A stretch of DNA of 64,000 nucleotides, taken from positions 60,483,585-60,547,584 of the forward strand of contig NC_088170.1 in assembly GCF_028769735.1 (NCBI RefSeq), read 5' to 3'. The notes below the pieces were generated by a model. That model had not been told where the DNA came from and searched no databases. It saw only the letters and a program-made list of their open reading frames with translations. The position numbers and the translations under genes were made by a program. This document shows, in pieces, positions 1 through 12,500 of the stretch (position 1 is the first letter of the stretch; each line of letters opens with the position of its first letter). This DNA is from Zonotrichia leucophrys gambelii. Its lineage: Eukaryota; Chordata; Aves; Passeriformes; Passerellidae.

Positions 1-249
1 TATCTAGGCCAAAGTTTTGTTCTGTCTCCGCATGTATAACAGGATTCAGGAAGACAATTACCACATGGCAATTTTTTCAATACCTGAGGTTTATTTCAAT
101 ATACATTTCACACTGATATGATCACAGAAAACCAACCTACTTATAAAAATCCTAGTTTTCCTCAAAGCTCAAATGGAATGCAGAGTGATTAACATTTTAG
201 TTTCTGGTTTTGATTACTTGGTGGCATAAGGATAATGCTGTACATTAAT

Positions 250-270
250 TTATATATATATCTATATATA
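250..270. repeat. Short interrupted TA repeat
   Basis: TATATATATA, TC, TATATATA: a short imperfect AT dinucleotide tract. Confidence 0.85.
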
Positions 271-1479
271 CAGCAAGATGCAAATAACATTAGTCTGAGC
301 ATTTTTTTTCAAGGTACCTAGAAGACCTGAAGGGTCTCTGAAGGGACCAGAATATGGAGTCACAAAACCAAAGCAGCTGTATATTCCTATGCACAGTGAC
401 AGAAAAGGAAACTGGACACCTTAATCCCTTGTATGTATATATTAAAACTGAAAATTGAGGTTTAAACAGATTTAAACCAACTTTAACTATCATACTACTA
501 CAGAGTAGTTGAAAAAGATAAACAAAATCAAAAAGCAGATTGTGGATTATAACTCCAGAGATTCCATCTCTAGAGTTAGACAGAAAACCCAACAGCTAAA
601 TAACAAGGTTTTACTGGTTCTTTTGCCTCATATCCACAAAAGGTGATCTGACCTATGAGTAGGAATACTGTTAATTAATCTCATTCAGGAATATGTTTAG
701 CAGTAACACAGCAGCAAGCATTCGACAATATTAGTGTAGTTAGCACCTTTAGTGTATAAGTAGCTCCAGCCATCAATTATCTTAATTCTTAATATTATTC
801 CAAGTGCTTTTCTGCCACTGAAGAAATGTATAGGCTGAAATAGTGATTTCACAGTACAGTTAGCTGATAAAATTGTCTTCCTGATATTGTATTTACTTCT
901 CAGCTGGAAAGGTGGAAAAGTATACAGTTGTTGTAACAGTTTCCACAGCATTAATAAGACAGTTTCTCTTGATCTGTGGCAGTAATATTTGTGGTTAATT
1001 TGGTTTTAGAAAGTTTTAGCAGGAGTTTTAGTTTATATTTTTGCAGAGGAAATCACTATGAAAAAAATCAAACTACCAAATGCTTTGGACAACAATTTTT
1101 TTTTTCTTGTTGCCTTATCTAGGCACATGGAAAAGAGCTACCCAAAATGCAGGAGAACTTGTTGTCATTGGCACATTTCCTTGGTTTTGGAAGTTGATCA
1201 GAATTTCAATGAAAGCTTCATAGAACTTTTCTGTAACAAAAGTTACTAGGAAATCTGGCTTAGGCAAAATGTAATATTCTCAAACCCACGGCACTTGTAC
1301 TGACAATGCAGTGTAAGAGCACGCTCCAGGCAAGGTCTGAGACTGAATTCACCAGCCAGACATTTCCTTGCCTTCAGAAATGCTCTAAATGACTGCTCTG
1401 AGGCAGCTCAGGTGTTACTGCTCTAAGTGGGAGCTTTAGATACATCTTGTGCTTTTCAACTCATGTTGTAACCCTTAGG

Positions 1480-1960
1480 AACAAGACCTGAGAGCAGGTT
1501 CAGGAGGTCTCCAGCTGCTCAGGGGCCTCCAGGCGTTCCCCTGCAGGCCAAGCCATCTGGGTGGGCTGCACTGTACACTGTCTGTCCTGGTGAGATCAGA
1601 CACAGCAAAGCCTCCCTCCTTCTGTCCGTCACTCTGCCTCTGTTCTGTGCAGAAACTGGGAGCCCAGGACCACAGTATCCACTCCTCCATTCCAGCTGGG
1701 AAAAAGCTCTCTGGGACCCACTGCCTGCCCCTCAGCAGCTCATCAGCTCTGGAAGGGCATTTACCCTGAGGAAACACCACTGCTGCAGGTGCCTGCTCCC
1801 AGCTTTTCTCACCAGCACCACTGCCTCCTATAAGCATTGGAAATCCTTCTAGAAATATCCTGAGAAGCTGGACTGGAGCCAGCCTTGGGCTCCTGGCCCT
1901 CGAACACCCAAGCCAATCAATGAGCCACTGCAAACCCAGCTGGCAGGTGGAGGAGAGAAA
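1480..1960. other. GC-rich patch
   Basis: About 480 bases of raised GC content. It opens minus-strand ORFs of up to 152 codons, which look like a by-product of low AT content, since no domain or homologue is recognised. It might be an old unclassified repeat. Confidence 0.45.
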
Positions 1961-4900
1961 GAGCTTGCACAGTCACTTCTTCCAACTTCTGTGCGCTGAG
2001 GGAGATTAAATGGGCAAACATTTCTTCCTACACAATGCAATGGGTGTAGAAATAACTTAAAATCTGCCTGCAGTCCAGGGCAGTAATGCAGGCCAGATGT
2101 AGACAAGGCCATTGATTCTCATACTAGGAAATTTAATTATTATTAAATGAAAAGGTAGAGGCAAATTAATTCTACACAAAGGCAGGTTAAAAAGATCAGA
2201 GCTGCTTTAATTTTTTTTTTTTTTACAGATGGATACACAGAAAATAAATTGAACATGGTTATCTTCTGCACATTTAAATAGAAAATCTAAAGCCAGTGAA
2301 TTTAAGTAATGGAAATAATTTTTTTTTTCTGTAACACCTAATTAACTCAGCACCACAGAGTATCACCAAGACTTAACAGGATTAAGAACAGGTTTAGCAA
2401 TTTGTAAATATAATGAATATTTTTGTTAATAACTGAAGGAAAAATATTCTTCAGATTGAGGTCCTATCACATGCTCATGAAGGTTAAGAGGAAACTTCCT
2501 GTAATTCAAATTAAACTTTAATTGCCACTCCTGGGCTTCCTGTGCTTTTCTCCGAAGCACCTGCCATTGTTAGTGCTGATCAGCAACAGGAGTGCCTATG
2601 CTCATGACATTCTGCAAAGCAAGACCACTAACCGAAACTCTCCACAGATTTCTGTACAAGTGCTGTGATTTCTACTGCAAGAAATAGCCACTAAGATAAT
2701 TGTGTGTGTTTTTGTTAACTCTGTGATTGGCAGCATGCTGTGAATTGTCTGTATCAGTATTTTGCTGATGGACTTTCCCTTCCAGGCTGCAAAAAGAATA
2801 TTCACCAGTGCCACCCTACCAGTCACAGCAAAGGGGAAAACCAGAAAGGCAGCAGACAGGGAGACAAGATGCATCCCTACAAATAAAATGAAAGACAGAA
2901 TTGTGGGCCTGAGTTTCTTTGATATGCTGTCCTCAGATTGTCCCAAATGATTGTCTTTAGCAGCAACAGTGCACTGGAAATCATCCTTTAATTTTCAGAG
3001 TAAATTAGACAAATTAGGACATGAAGTTTAAAGGGTTCTGTAGCTGAGTATTTGTTGTGTATGCAATTTTTAAATAATCACATTGAAGATACTTCCTGAT
3101 GGCTGTCCTTTGCAAGTGACAGAAACTAAATTTCAGAATCTTTTTCTTCAAACAAAATTTATATGTAATATTTCAATCACTGGAGATTGGCTACTTATAT
3201 TCTTATGACAACATGAATGCACATTATTCAGTGGATTTCTACTTTGGCAAAGGGAAAACTTACCCCTAATTCCTCCTACCATTTCAACAGATTAGCATTA
3301 TTCTTTTCACTTTCTATTATAAAGTGTTTCTTTATTACCATTTCATCTCACTAAGATGTTCTAATGTACTTTAGCTTCAATATTCAACCATACTGAAAAT
3401 CTATTATGTTTTATTAATCACTGGTAAAATACAAAAACCCCTCAGATTCCCAGATAAATGGTGTAACAAAACACCAAAAAATACTATTATTAGTACCAAT
3501 CAAATTCTATAGTTATTACAACTAACAAATTCACAAACTATTTGTACTAAGAAGTTTGTCTGTGCCTGTTTATTTCCTCCTTTACAATGTTTTTCCAAAA
3601 CCAGAATTTTAAAGATGAAAATAATTTCTCCTATAAGGACAAATCAAGAAATTCACAAATCCCAATATATATTAGTATTAATATTTTTGAAACAGCTCCC
3701 TAGAAGCTGATGTTCATGGTTCCAGGATGTCAGAACCAGGTTTTGGGGTTTTTTCCCTTCGTGACAGTTTTACTTCCTGATAAATAAGTAAATTTTATTA
3801 CTTAAATAACTGCAAAACACACATCACGTACTGACTCTAATCTGAAAGTTAAAAAAGAACACTCCATTCTTGGAAAAGCAGGGCTCATGCATCTTAGGAT
3901 ACTTTTAGCCAAACATTGTACAAGCAAGCCATTTAAATTTGACTTATTACATACTGAACTGCTTTGCAGGAGCTGAGTAGAAACTCCAGAGACAGCCACT
4001 AATCTATTAGTGTACACACACATCTTCTCCCACAAACTTTTATGCAATTAGGCCAGGCTATAACTTTAAATATAAGTGCTCATTATCTTAGCTACACAAA
4101 TCTTTAGTTAATTTTCATACACTATTACGGAATATGGGTCAACCTCATTATTTCCTGTCTACTGAGGATAATTCCTCTTCCTGTTCATAAAAGCTGAATG
4201 TCATAACCTATGAATTAAAATACTTGCCTTGTATCCTAGCTTTTATTATTATTACTACTTATGCAAGTTCTACTAGAAACAGGACTTTTTGTTCTGTGCC
4301 TACAAGTTCAAAGCCCAAGGTGAAACTTCACACTAAAAATTATATGTGATTAAACTGGAACCTGGCAGAGACACAAACCCAACATGAAGAGTTCAACTCA
4401 TTAAAAAAACATCAGGCAGGCAGGTGCTCAGCAGTTCTGGTGTGACTGAGTCACAGCGCAGAGGGGGGTGAATAGTGAGGGGCAGATCTTTGCTGGTGGG
4501 CATTGCCTGAGCTCTGCTGGCTTCAACAGAGCTGTCACTGTTCACATGAGAAGAGATATGCCCCTGACTACTGCACACAAAAAAGCAGATACCCATCATG
4601 TATGTGACTTAAAAGCAATGGTAAGAGACACAATACTGGAATATGACGGGAAAAATTCCACTACAACATCTCCTATTTCATGAGGTAATGACTCAATTTG
4701 CTCAGTCAAATGCCAGACTCTTTAATATCTGCTTTTTAATTTTTATTTTTTTTAACATATTGATTTTAATTAATAACTCCTTGTTTGGCGAGAAAAAGTA
4801 AAGACTTCAGGATATAAATGCATTAAACCCAGTGTCACTCCTCTGCTGTTACAAAGTGCTATTAATAATCAGAACAAAGCCAGTGTTTACTACACATGGA

Positions 4901-5194
4901 TGTGCAACAATATTCCACCAAGCTTTGGTACCTTTTTAGTGGAGTGTATGGGTGTGTGCAGGCATTTACAAAATGAGCCTTTTAACTCCTTTCCAAAGTA
5001 AGACCTAAATTAAAAAGCTAATTTTCTGTAGTTTTAGGCCAAATACATTTTTCCTCGATGTTCATAGGGGTCTGTCAGCTATAACAATCATATACACGCT
5101 CTGAGAGAGCTCTTGATGCTAAGATTTTGTCATCCTGGTAACAGCATGCATACTTCATCTTCCCAAAGTACAAATATGTGGGAAGCTAAGTGCC

Positions 5195-5200
5195 ATATCC
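5195..5200. repeat. Target-site duplication, left copy
   Basis: ATATCC immediately before the LTR at 5201; identical to 5614-5619 immediately after it. The match extends one base further (T) only because the element itself begins with T. Confidence 0.75.
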
Positions 5201-5613
5201 TATTGTATTTGCTGGGAAATGCCCTGACAAAGGCAGCAATGATGTATCTGACTCCATGTTCTCAGAAGGCTAATTCATTACTTTATAATACTGTATTATA
5301 TTAAAAAATACTATACTATACTAAAGAATACAGAAAAGATACTTACTAAAGTGCTAAAAAGATAATAATGAAAACTCATTACTCTTTCCAGAGTCTCAAC
5401 ACAGCTTGGCCCTGATTGGCCAATAAGTCAAAACAACTCACACCAATGGAACGATCACCTGTGGGTGAACAATCTCCAAACACATTCCAAATGAGCAAAA
5501 CAGAGGAGAAGCAAATGAGATAAGAATTGTTTTCCTTTTTCTCTGAGGCTTCTCAGCTTCCCAGGAGAAAAATCCTGGGAGAAGGGATTTTTTCAGAGAA
5601 TGTGAATGCTACA
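5201..5613 (-). mobile_element. Solo LTR, ERVK-like, passerine type
   Basis: A 413-bp segment I recognise as a common passerine retroviral LTR. Read on the minus strand it begins TGTAGCATTCACATTCTCTG, then has a perfect 8-bp hairpin (TCCCAGGA / TCCTGGGA around GAAAAA, 5559-5580). Next come a CCAAT box in GGCCAATCAGG (5415-5419) and an AT-rich TATA-like stretch. It ends ...GCAAATACAATA. The flanks carry the 6-bp direct repeat ATATCC (5195-5200 and 5614-5619), the length typical of ERVK-class integration. The 3' terminal CA of the element appears mutated to TA. No internal gag/pol/env sequence is adjacent, so it is a solo LTR left by recombination. Its orientation is the same as MAGI2. Confidence 0.85.
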
Positions 5614-5619
5614 ATATCC
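5614..5619. repeat. Target-site duplication, right copy
   Basis: ATATCC directly following the LTR end at 5613, the partner of 5195-5200. Confidence 0.75.
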
Positions 5620-8600
5620 TGTGAATTTCCTGGGTTCCTGCTGTTAGATAAGGGGGTGCATGGACACAGAATGCTGCTCCTGTGAGGGGTATGCTGTGCA
5701 AAGGGAAAGGGATGCAGCTGTGGCTGGTCTCCAAAACATTGCCCAGGAGGACTCAGGGCAGCACAGGGCTGTGTGTGACTCTGAACCCCTGGCTGCAGAG
5801 CATCTCTACAGCCTTCCCTTGTGTGTCCCAGATCCAGCAGTCAGGGGAGTTTCCCATGGGAGCATGGTGGGGCTGAGCTGAGACTCTCAGAGAGAGGAGC
5901 TGAGGGCTGGTAAATGTGTGGCAAGAACATGTGAGGCTCAGCACATCTAAAGCTGCTCACAGAGGAGAAATCCAAGCCCAGGCTGGGCTGTGCTGTTCTA
6001 ATTGGAGTCACAGGTGTCTGACAGCCTGAGCCTCCTGCAGCTAATGGGACTTGTAGCTGAAATATGATGATTCAACTGTGAAATTTCATCACTGAGTATG
6101 ATCCTGCACCATACCATCCAAATGACAAACTCTGAAAAGCGAGTAAAAGTCTTGGAAAATGTCAAGTTTTCTTCTCAATAGGGTAAATTGGCACTGCTTC
6201 TGGTCACAGTAAGCCAGAGCACTCTGGTCAGTGTGATCTAAAAGCAGATACTGCTCATGGCCACATAATGAGCCAGTGGCTGCTGTCAGATTGAACTGAT
6301 CTGCAGCAATTTTTATTTGTGCAATGATCCTGTCCCACAAATTCTTAATATTACAAAGATGGACACAAACCCAGACTGATTGTGAGTGTGGTGTTATGCA
6401 GCATTGGGCCCACTGTTTGTACTAACTGAACCTCTTCTCACTGACTTACTGTGCTTCTTAATTAACATGACCTTGTAGGTCATTATTTTCATTTAAGGGA
6501 AATGCTTAATGAGCACTCTACTTAGTCGTTCAAAAATAATTGGAGCCACTTAAAAGCACAAGAGTGCTCAGAGAAGTACCTGCCCTGCTGTGCCCCATAG
6601 GCCTGAAACACTAATACCTTTCCTGCAGGATCAGGGATTTTTTTTTACTCTGACAAGAGAAAGGAGTTTGAAGTCTCAGATATTATGTGTGGGGGTTAAT
6701 TCCTCCCACTTAAATGATATTAAGGAACTCTAACTTAGTCAGAGGCTGAGGTCCAAAGCCTCTCTGCCCACTCCCCTCAAAACAGAAGAATCATGATGCC
6801 ACTAAGTTCAGTCAAGAAAGCCTTTGGCATCCACTGGGAATGAGTCTTATTTTCCCTACCAAACCACCAGATAGCCTCAACAGCCCAGGTGTAGGATCTG
6901 TGGGGCTGGCCTGACACCCCTTCTGACCACCTGCACTGTCTGGAGCTTCCATGGCAAAGCTGCTTCTTTTTTTTATCCCAGCCTGTTTTTCCCTGCCTGA
7001 CTCAGACTGCCTCAGCAATCCTCAATTTATTTTTAGTCCCATGTAGTTTCCAGCTGCTGCACGTTTGCTGCCGTTCCTGGGAACTGTTGACCCTGGTCAC
7101 AAAAGGCCCACACAATTATTAAGCGGGATGCTGCCTTTACAACTCCTTTAGCTCTTAATATCAGGAATCCCAAGGCCAGAGAGAGGTCTACCTGAAGTGA
7201 TTTCCTTCTTGGGAGCTCTTCAATTCACAAGCATCCTCATCCACATGCAATGCACATGACGGACACAGCAAGGCCAGGTGTGGGGGGTGCCTGTGGGGAA
7301 GGACTGGCCAGTGTGATTTTACTCTGTTATTTCAGTTGCAGTGAGGTAAATCTCACCCTTTCATTCATAAGCTCTGCTCCTTTTGTCCATATTATGCAAT
7401 TTCACATGGAAGTCCATTACTTGTTTCTCACTTTTAACCTCAGCAAATGCCTGTGCACACACAAACAGGAACACCCAGCGTCTCTTCACCACAGCTGAGA
7501 ACAGCAAGGGGAGCCAGGAGAGCCCAGCTCTGACTGAGGTGGCAGGGCTGCAACAAATCATTACTTCCTTTTTTCCTGCCCAAACCATTTATTCTCTCAC
7601 CAAATATACTCTGTCCTTAAAGCACCCCACCAAAACCATCCCATGGTTGTTCACACCTCTGAGCCCAGCTCTGCTTCTAAGATTCTTGCTGAAGAGGACA
7701 AGGAATGCAACAATTCACAATCTTGGTTTCCTATGAGAACAGTGGTCTGACCTGAAACTGCACCTCCCAAGTGAATAAAGAAGAGGAAAAGACAATATTC
7801 CCCTTGAATTTCCCCTTCATAGAAAAGGTTCATGTTCAGACAAACCAACTCAATGGCAAGACATTTAAATTTTCCAGCTTTTAACTGGAAAATCTATTGG
7901 AATCCATCCTGTCTATGTGCCTGTGTTGATCACCACCATCACCTCAGCTACAAGATTCAAACAACGTGTTTTGATCCCTCTCAATTCCAACATCCTACTA
8001 TGGCAGAAAGACCAAAATGTTTTCTTCCATTTATAATGCATTCACTCTTCACATCCCCATGAATCACAGATGATGCCATGCTAATAGCCTCTGTTGGAAC
8101 TGTAAGATTGAAAGTAGACAGTCTGTGGGAGGAAGGGTTGCAGGGTCAAGCATATTACTCTCAAATGATTCCAAAATGGCTCCGCCAGGTCAATTATTGC
8201 AAGCTATTATGGTACCTGTCTCCTCTGTTCAGTCAGATTGAGTGCAAAGCCTCATTTAAATTATAGATGAGAACAGCACAGTAGTTACAGACTCTACATA
8301 GAATTAATGACACACCACAATGCTTAAGTAAACGAGGTTTTTTATGTTCACGAATAAAATGAAAAGAAATAAGGAATCATCTAAGAATTAAGCTCCTCAG
8401 TACCTTGAGCAAACAGATAATTCTCTTCTGGATGTTCTGCTAGTGTGTACTTTCACCAGTTGCAAACCAGGCAGCACACACAATTCAACACTTATTTGAA
8501 TCCTTAATACAAGTATACTGCAGCTAGTCTGACAAAGTGAAACCAACCTGATAATTGCTTCCTGATAGTCTATTAAATGATAAACATGAGACTGTAAAGG

Positions 8601-11600
8601 AACCGTCTGGTACAGCATAAACAACAGCTCTGACCAATTAAAAATGTATATTACCAAGACACAGACTTTCATGTACTGGAATAACTTAGTGGGTTTCTAT
8701 CAAAGTCTGTCTCACCAGAGATGTGATCAGAGACAGAGATCTGATGAAGCTAGACAGAGAAATATGAGCATCCGGTGCCAAGAAAGACTTCAGGAACATG
8801 AAGAACAACAAATATTAATTAGATGCCCATTATGAAACTTCAGCTTTTGGCAGCCTTATACAGGTTGAACTTCTATATTGTACATACCAATTTGCATGTC
8901 TCACATAATCTTTTTCACTTGCACTCTTTTGATGATATCCCTAACTTTGAGACATGGTGATTTTTCCCAAACGTCTTTCTAGCAAGTCAGAAAGGAAGAC
9001 ATCAGATAAGAGACAGAGAATATTGATTGTATAGTCCAAGGTACATATTTCAAGGTAGCAGCTGACCTTGCTCTGTGGCTCAGCATTTCCATCTGCTGAT
9101 ATATTTCTCTTAAAAAATATTATGAACTCAAAGAATAGCAAAACCCCATCAAGGCAAAATAACTAATTCTGATCTTGTCTTCAGCTTGACCTTGACTTCA
9201 GTGCAAGGTACCTAAACTGTCCAGTCATTTCATGTTCTCCAGCCTCACTAAACTGAGCTCTTGGTTGTGGTATCACCTTCCTCTGCATTCTTGGCAAGCA
9301 GTCAGACATGATTCTGCTTTTCTTCCTCACCCAGACACACTCTCAGAGGTGACACGAGCCTCCTGTGGGGTACTGGGTTTCTAGATGGCAGATAATTATT
9401 GCCATTTCACTGAGATCTGGGTGGGGAAGGTTACTAATGTATTAGAGGAGTGATGCGAGGCTGTCTGAAGGGCAAAGAGATGAGATCAAATTTTACTGCT
9501 ATAAAGGATCACAGGCTTTGGAAGAATTTTTCCTTTTCAGAGGTAACCAGAACCATACATTAACTAGCATTACTAGCATTACTTTCTTTTCAAAGAAAAC
9601 CAGTCCCTTGCTTTTGTTACAAACAAAAGCAATTCTACAGTTTTTAAAGAATTAATGTAACATTCTCTAAAAACTAACAGCTCTAAGGAAAGGACTATGG
9701 ACCATAGCTAATCTGGAATACAAAAGATGTAATAGAGAAAAAGCTTCCAGTGAAGTTGGATTCACTGACAGGTGTAAATATCTTTAACCAGGAAATATTT
9801 ATATGATGGGTTTGGAGAACATGGGATAGAGGTTACCAGGGACTGGAATAGGGGGAAAGTATAGGGTAGGGATGCCCAAGGTTTCTGATTCTTATAAATC
9901 TTTTTGCAACCCTTTCTGGGTATGTATAGCACAAAAAAGTGAATCAAATAAGTTTCTCTGTAATTTTGGAGGTTTCATAATGGTGATTTTATTTTTGGCT
10001 ATCTAACCTCAATAGATAAAGGGTTGCATAACTTGCTCCCTTTCTCCATTTCAGTAGCTGGTGTGTTTTATATTGGTGCTTCTGATGTGGCTTTGTTATA
10101 GCTGTAAATATGGAGATAGAGGCACAGTTTCTGGAGCTATATTTATTAAATCTCAACTGAGACTTTCTCATAAGATTAAATGGAACTCAGGAGCTAGGGA
10201 GACATGACCCTGCCAGAGCTGGAAGGCAGTGGGGAGGCTTGGGAAATGGGAGAAATCCCAGATGCACCTAATTAAAATTCACCCACCTCTCTGAAGGGAA
10301 AGCTGACATGAACTTATCCCTGAAGGGAATTATTCTCCCTTGGGATACTGCATCCTCAATTCTAGGACTCCCAGGCTGAAGAAATAAATGCTGCCTGCCA
10401 ATATAACTGATATTTGCTAAGAAATCTGCAAATGTTACTAATTTTGCCTTGTCAAAATGGGTACTTCAGAACAACATGAAAATTGTCCAGCTCACATCAG
10501 TCAGACTATTGATGAGTAATGACAGCCTGGAGGAGTGAAACCTGAAGATTAAGGACATAGCACTGCTTGATGATTTTTCATTTCTTCCCTTACAGTTTTG
10601 AAACTGACACTGACTTCAAAAGGCATTAACTCCCCCCAGACAAACCAAACCAGAACTTTTTTGTTTGTATTTACATATTTACATATTTTTTGTTTTATAC
10701 ACTCGCAAAATATATTCTCACTTAGAATATTTCATTTTCTTCCTTATATTACCACTTTCTTTTTCTGTGCAGTATTGAAAATGCAAGTAATTGGTATATG
10801 AAGACAAAATACTCGTGAAGACACCTCAGTTCTATGACAAACTGCAATTAAGTGTTTTGAAAAATATTGTGCCTCCCAGTGGCACCAGAAAAAGTGGTTA
10901 CACCATATCTGAGAAAGTACTCCTCAATTGCTAGAACTCAATTTTAGTAGTGCTTTAAATCTCTGCTAGGCTGACTAGAAGTTTAAAGAATTTAATATAA
11001 TCTTTCAACACAATTGCTGCTGTGGAAGTTTTGTTAGATGCTGAAGAAAAACTACTTTCCTTTGACCATAACTCAGCTGTAAATTAACTCAGTCTATGAT
11101 CTTCCTTTCAAATTACCTTGCAATTTTTAGTCATTGCTCTTCACAATGAAAATTCTTCCTTGTCTTTGAAATGAGCAAAACTTGTTCCCATCTTAGAGGA
11201 AATGCTGTTAGAAAATTAATTTTCTTTCAAAGAACTTGGACATATCAAAATGCACACATATGTATTTACTAACAGCATTATTTAGCACGTTAAATCCCAA
11301 TTTAGTGGTCACTTGAAACTAGTAGAACTTAAATTTGAAGGAAGACTATGGGTAAAGAAGTGGGCTGAACAGGTGATAACACAAAGCACTTCCCATTTTA
11401 AAATAAACTTTAATTGCCTAAGGATTTTGTAAATCTTTAACCACTTTACATAAAACTTATGTGCTGGGTGTCTGCCATACTAAATGAGACCAGGAATTCT
11501 TTTTAATAAATTCATGCAGTTAACACATACATTGATTTACACAAAAAGGATTGGATTAGACTGGATAATGCTGCCTACATTTTGGTGTTTCATCATCTCT

Positions 11601-12348
11601 GGGTGCTTAATGTTGAAAACAACCTCTTTATTATCTGAATGCATTTATCTTGGGCACGACTGTGAATTTAGGAGCTGTGTAAGTTTACTAAGAGCTTTCA
11701 GAGGCACATCTTCCACCTGAATTCTACAAGGAACTGAAATGAATGTTGGGATACATGGTGTGCAGAACATGCACTGGGATTTAATTCCAAGTAGACAGCA
11801 AAGGGCCCAGGGTGCAGCTTGGAGAACTGAACGAGGCTTAGGAGTAGTTCTGAATTTTGTGAAGGGGTAGAGTCCATTGAATTTAAAGAAAAGTGGCTTG
11901 GGCAAACTGGCTTTTCCCCCAGAGCACAGTTTCCCAAGGAATGTGGGGGGTTTCAGCAGGCATCCAGCTGCCTTGGTGCCTGTGGGCTCAGGAACATGCT
12001 GGGAATTCCCATCCCACACCATGACTCCTGTGACAGCTTTCAGCTCCTTGGAAATAAACAAGGTGCTCCCTCAATGGGAAAATGAAACAGATACTTTTCC
12101 CCTAGAATTAGAATTACTGTAAAGTTATTCTTTGTAGTCTTTCCAAAGATTTCTAATTTTCTTTAAAGTCACAGTAAATGGAAAAAATAATTGTCTAGAT
12201 TACAAGCTAACACAGCACTGCAAAGAGACCCCAAACATCTGATAATTACAAAGCATTAAAAAGGCACAATGAAAACAGGAGTGGCCTTTCTAAAATCTGG
12301 AGACATGCCATAAGAGGCAGTTTTATTTGCCTTAAGAGACATATAAAC

Positions 12349-12500
12349 CATAGAATTATACAATTTCCAACTCTCAACTACACTGGAAAAGGCCTTTAAA
12401 ATCAAGTCCAAGCATTGCCTCTGCACTGCCAAGTCCACCACTAAAGTGTGTCTCTAATTGCCACATCTACATGTCTTTTAAATAACTTCAGGGATACCTC
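12349..12500 (-). mobile_element. CR1 LINE fragment, old and truncated
   Basis: The plus strand starts with the octamer remnant CATAGAATT. It continues as a diverged reverse-complement CR1 tail: CACTGGAAAAGGCCTTTAAA, TCAAGTCCAAGCATTG, CCACCACTAAAGTGTGTC, TGCCACATCTACATGTCTTTTAA and CTTCAGGGATACC. The many substitutions relative to the CR1 consensus as remembered indicate an old insertion. The 5' limit near 12500 is approximate. Confidence 0.8.

Noticed and set aside
5614..6080. Internal retroviral sequence after the ERVK-like LTR
   Set aside because: The target-site duplication closes the element at 5613, and the moderately GC-rich DNA beyond shows no gag, pol or primer-binding-site features.
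8294..8301. CATAGAAT as another CR1 3' end
   Set aside because: The following bases do not continue into the CR1 tail sequence; a single octamer match is expected by chance.
11645..12122. ORFs of 138 codons (minus) and 81 codons (plus)
   Set aside because: Chance ORFs in a moderately GC-rich patch; no domain or homologue recognised.
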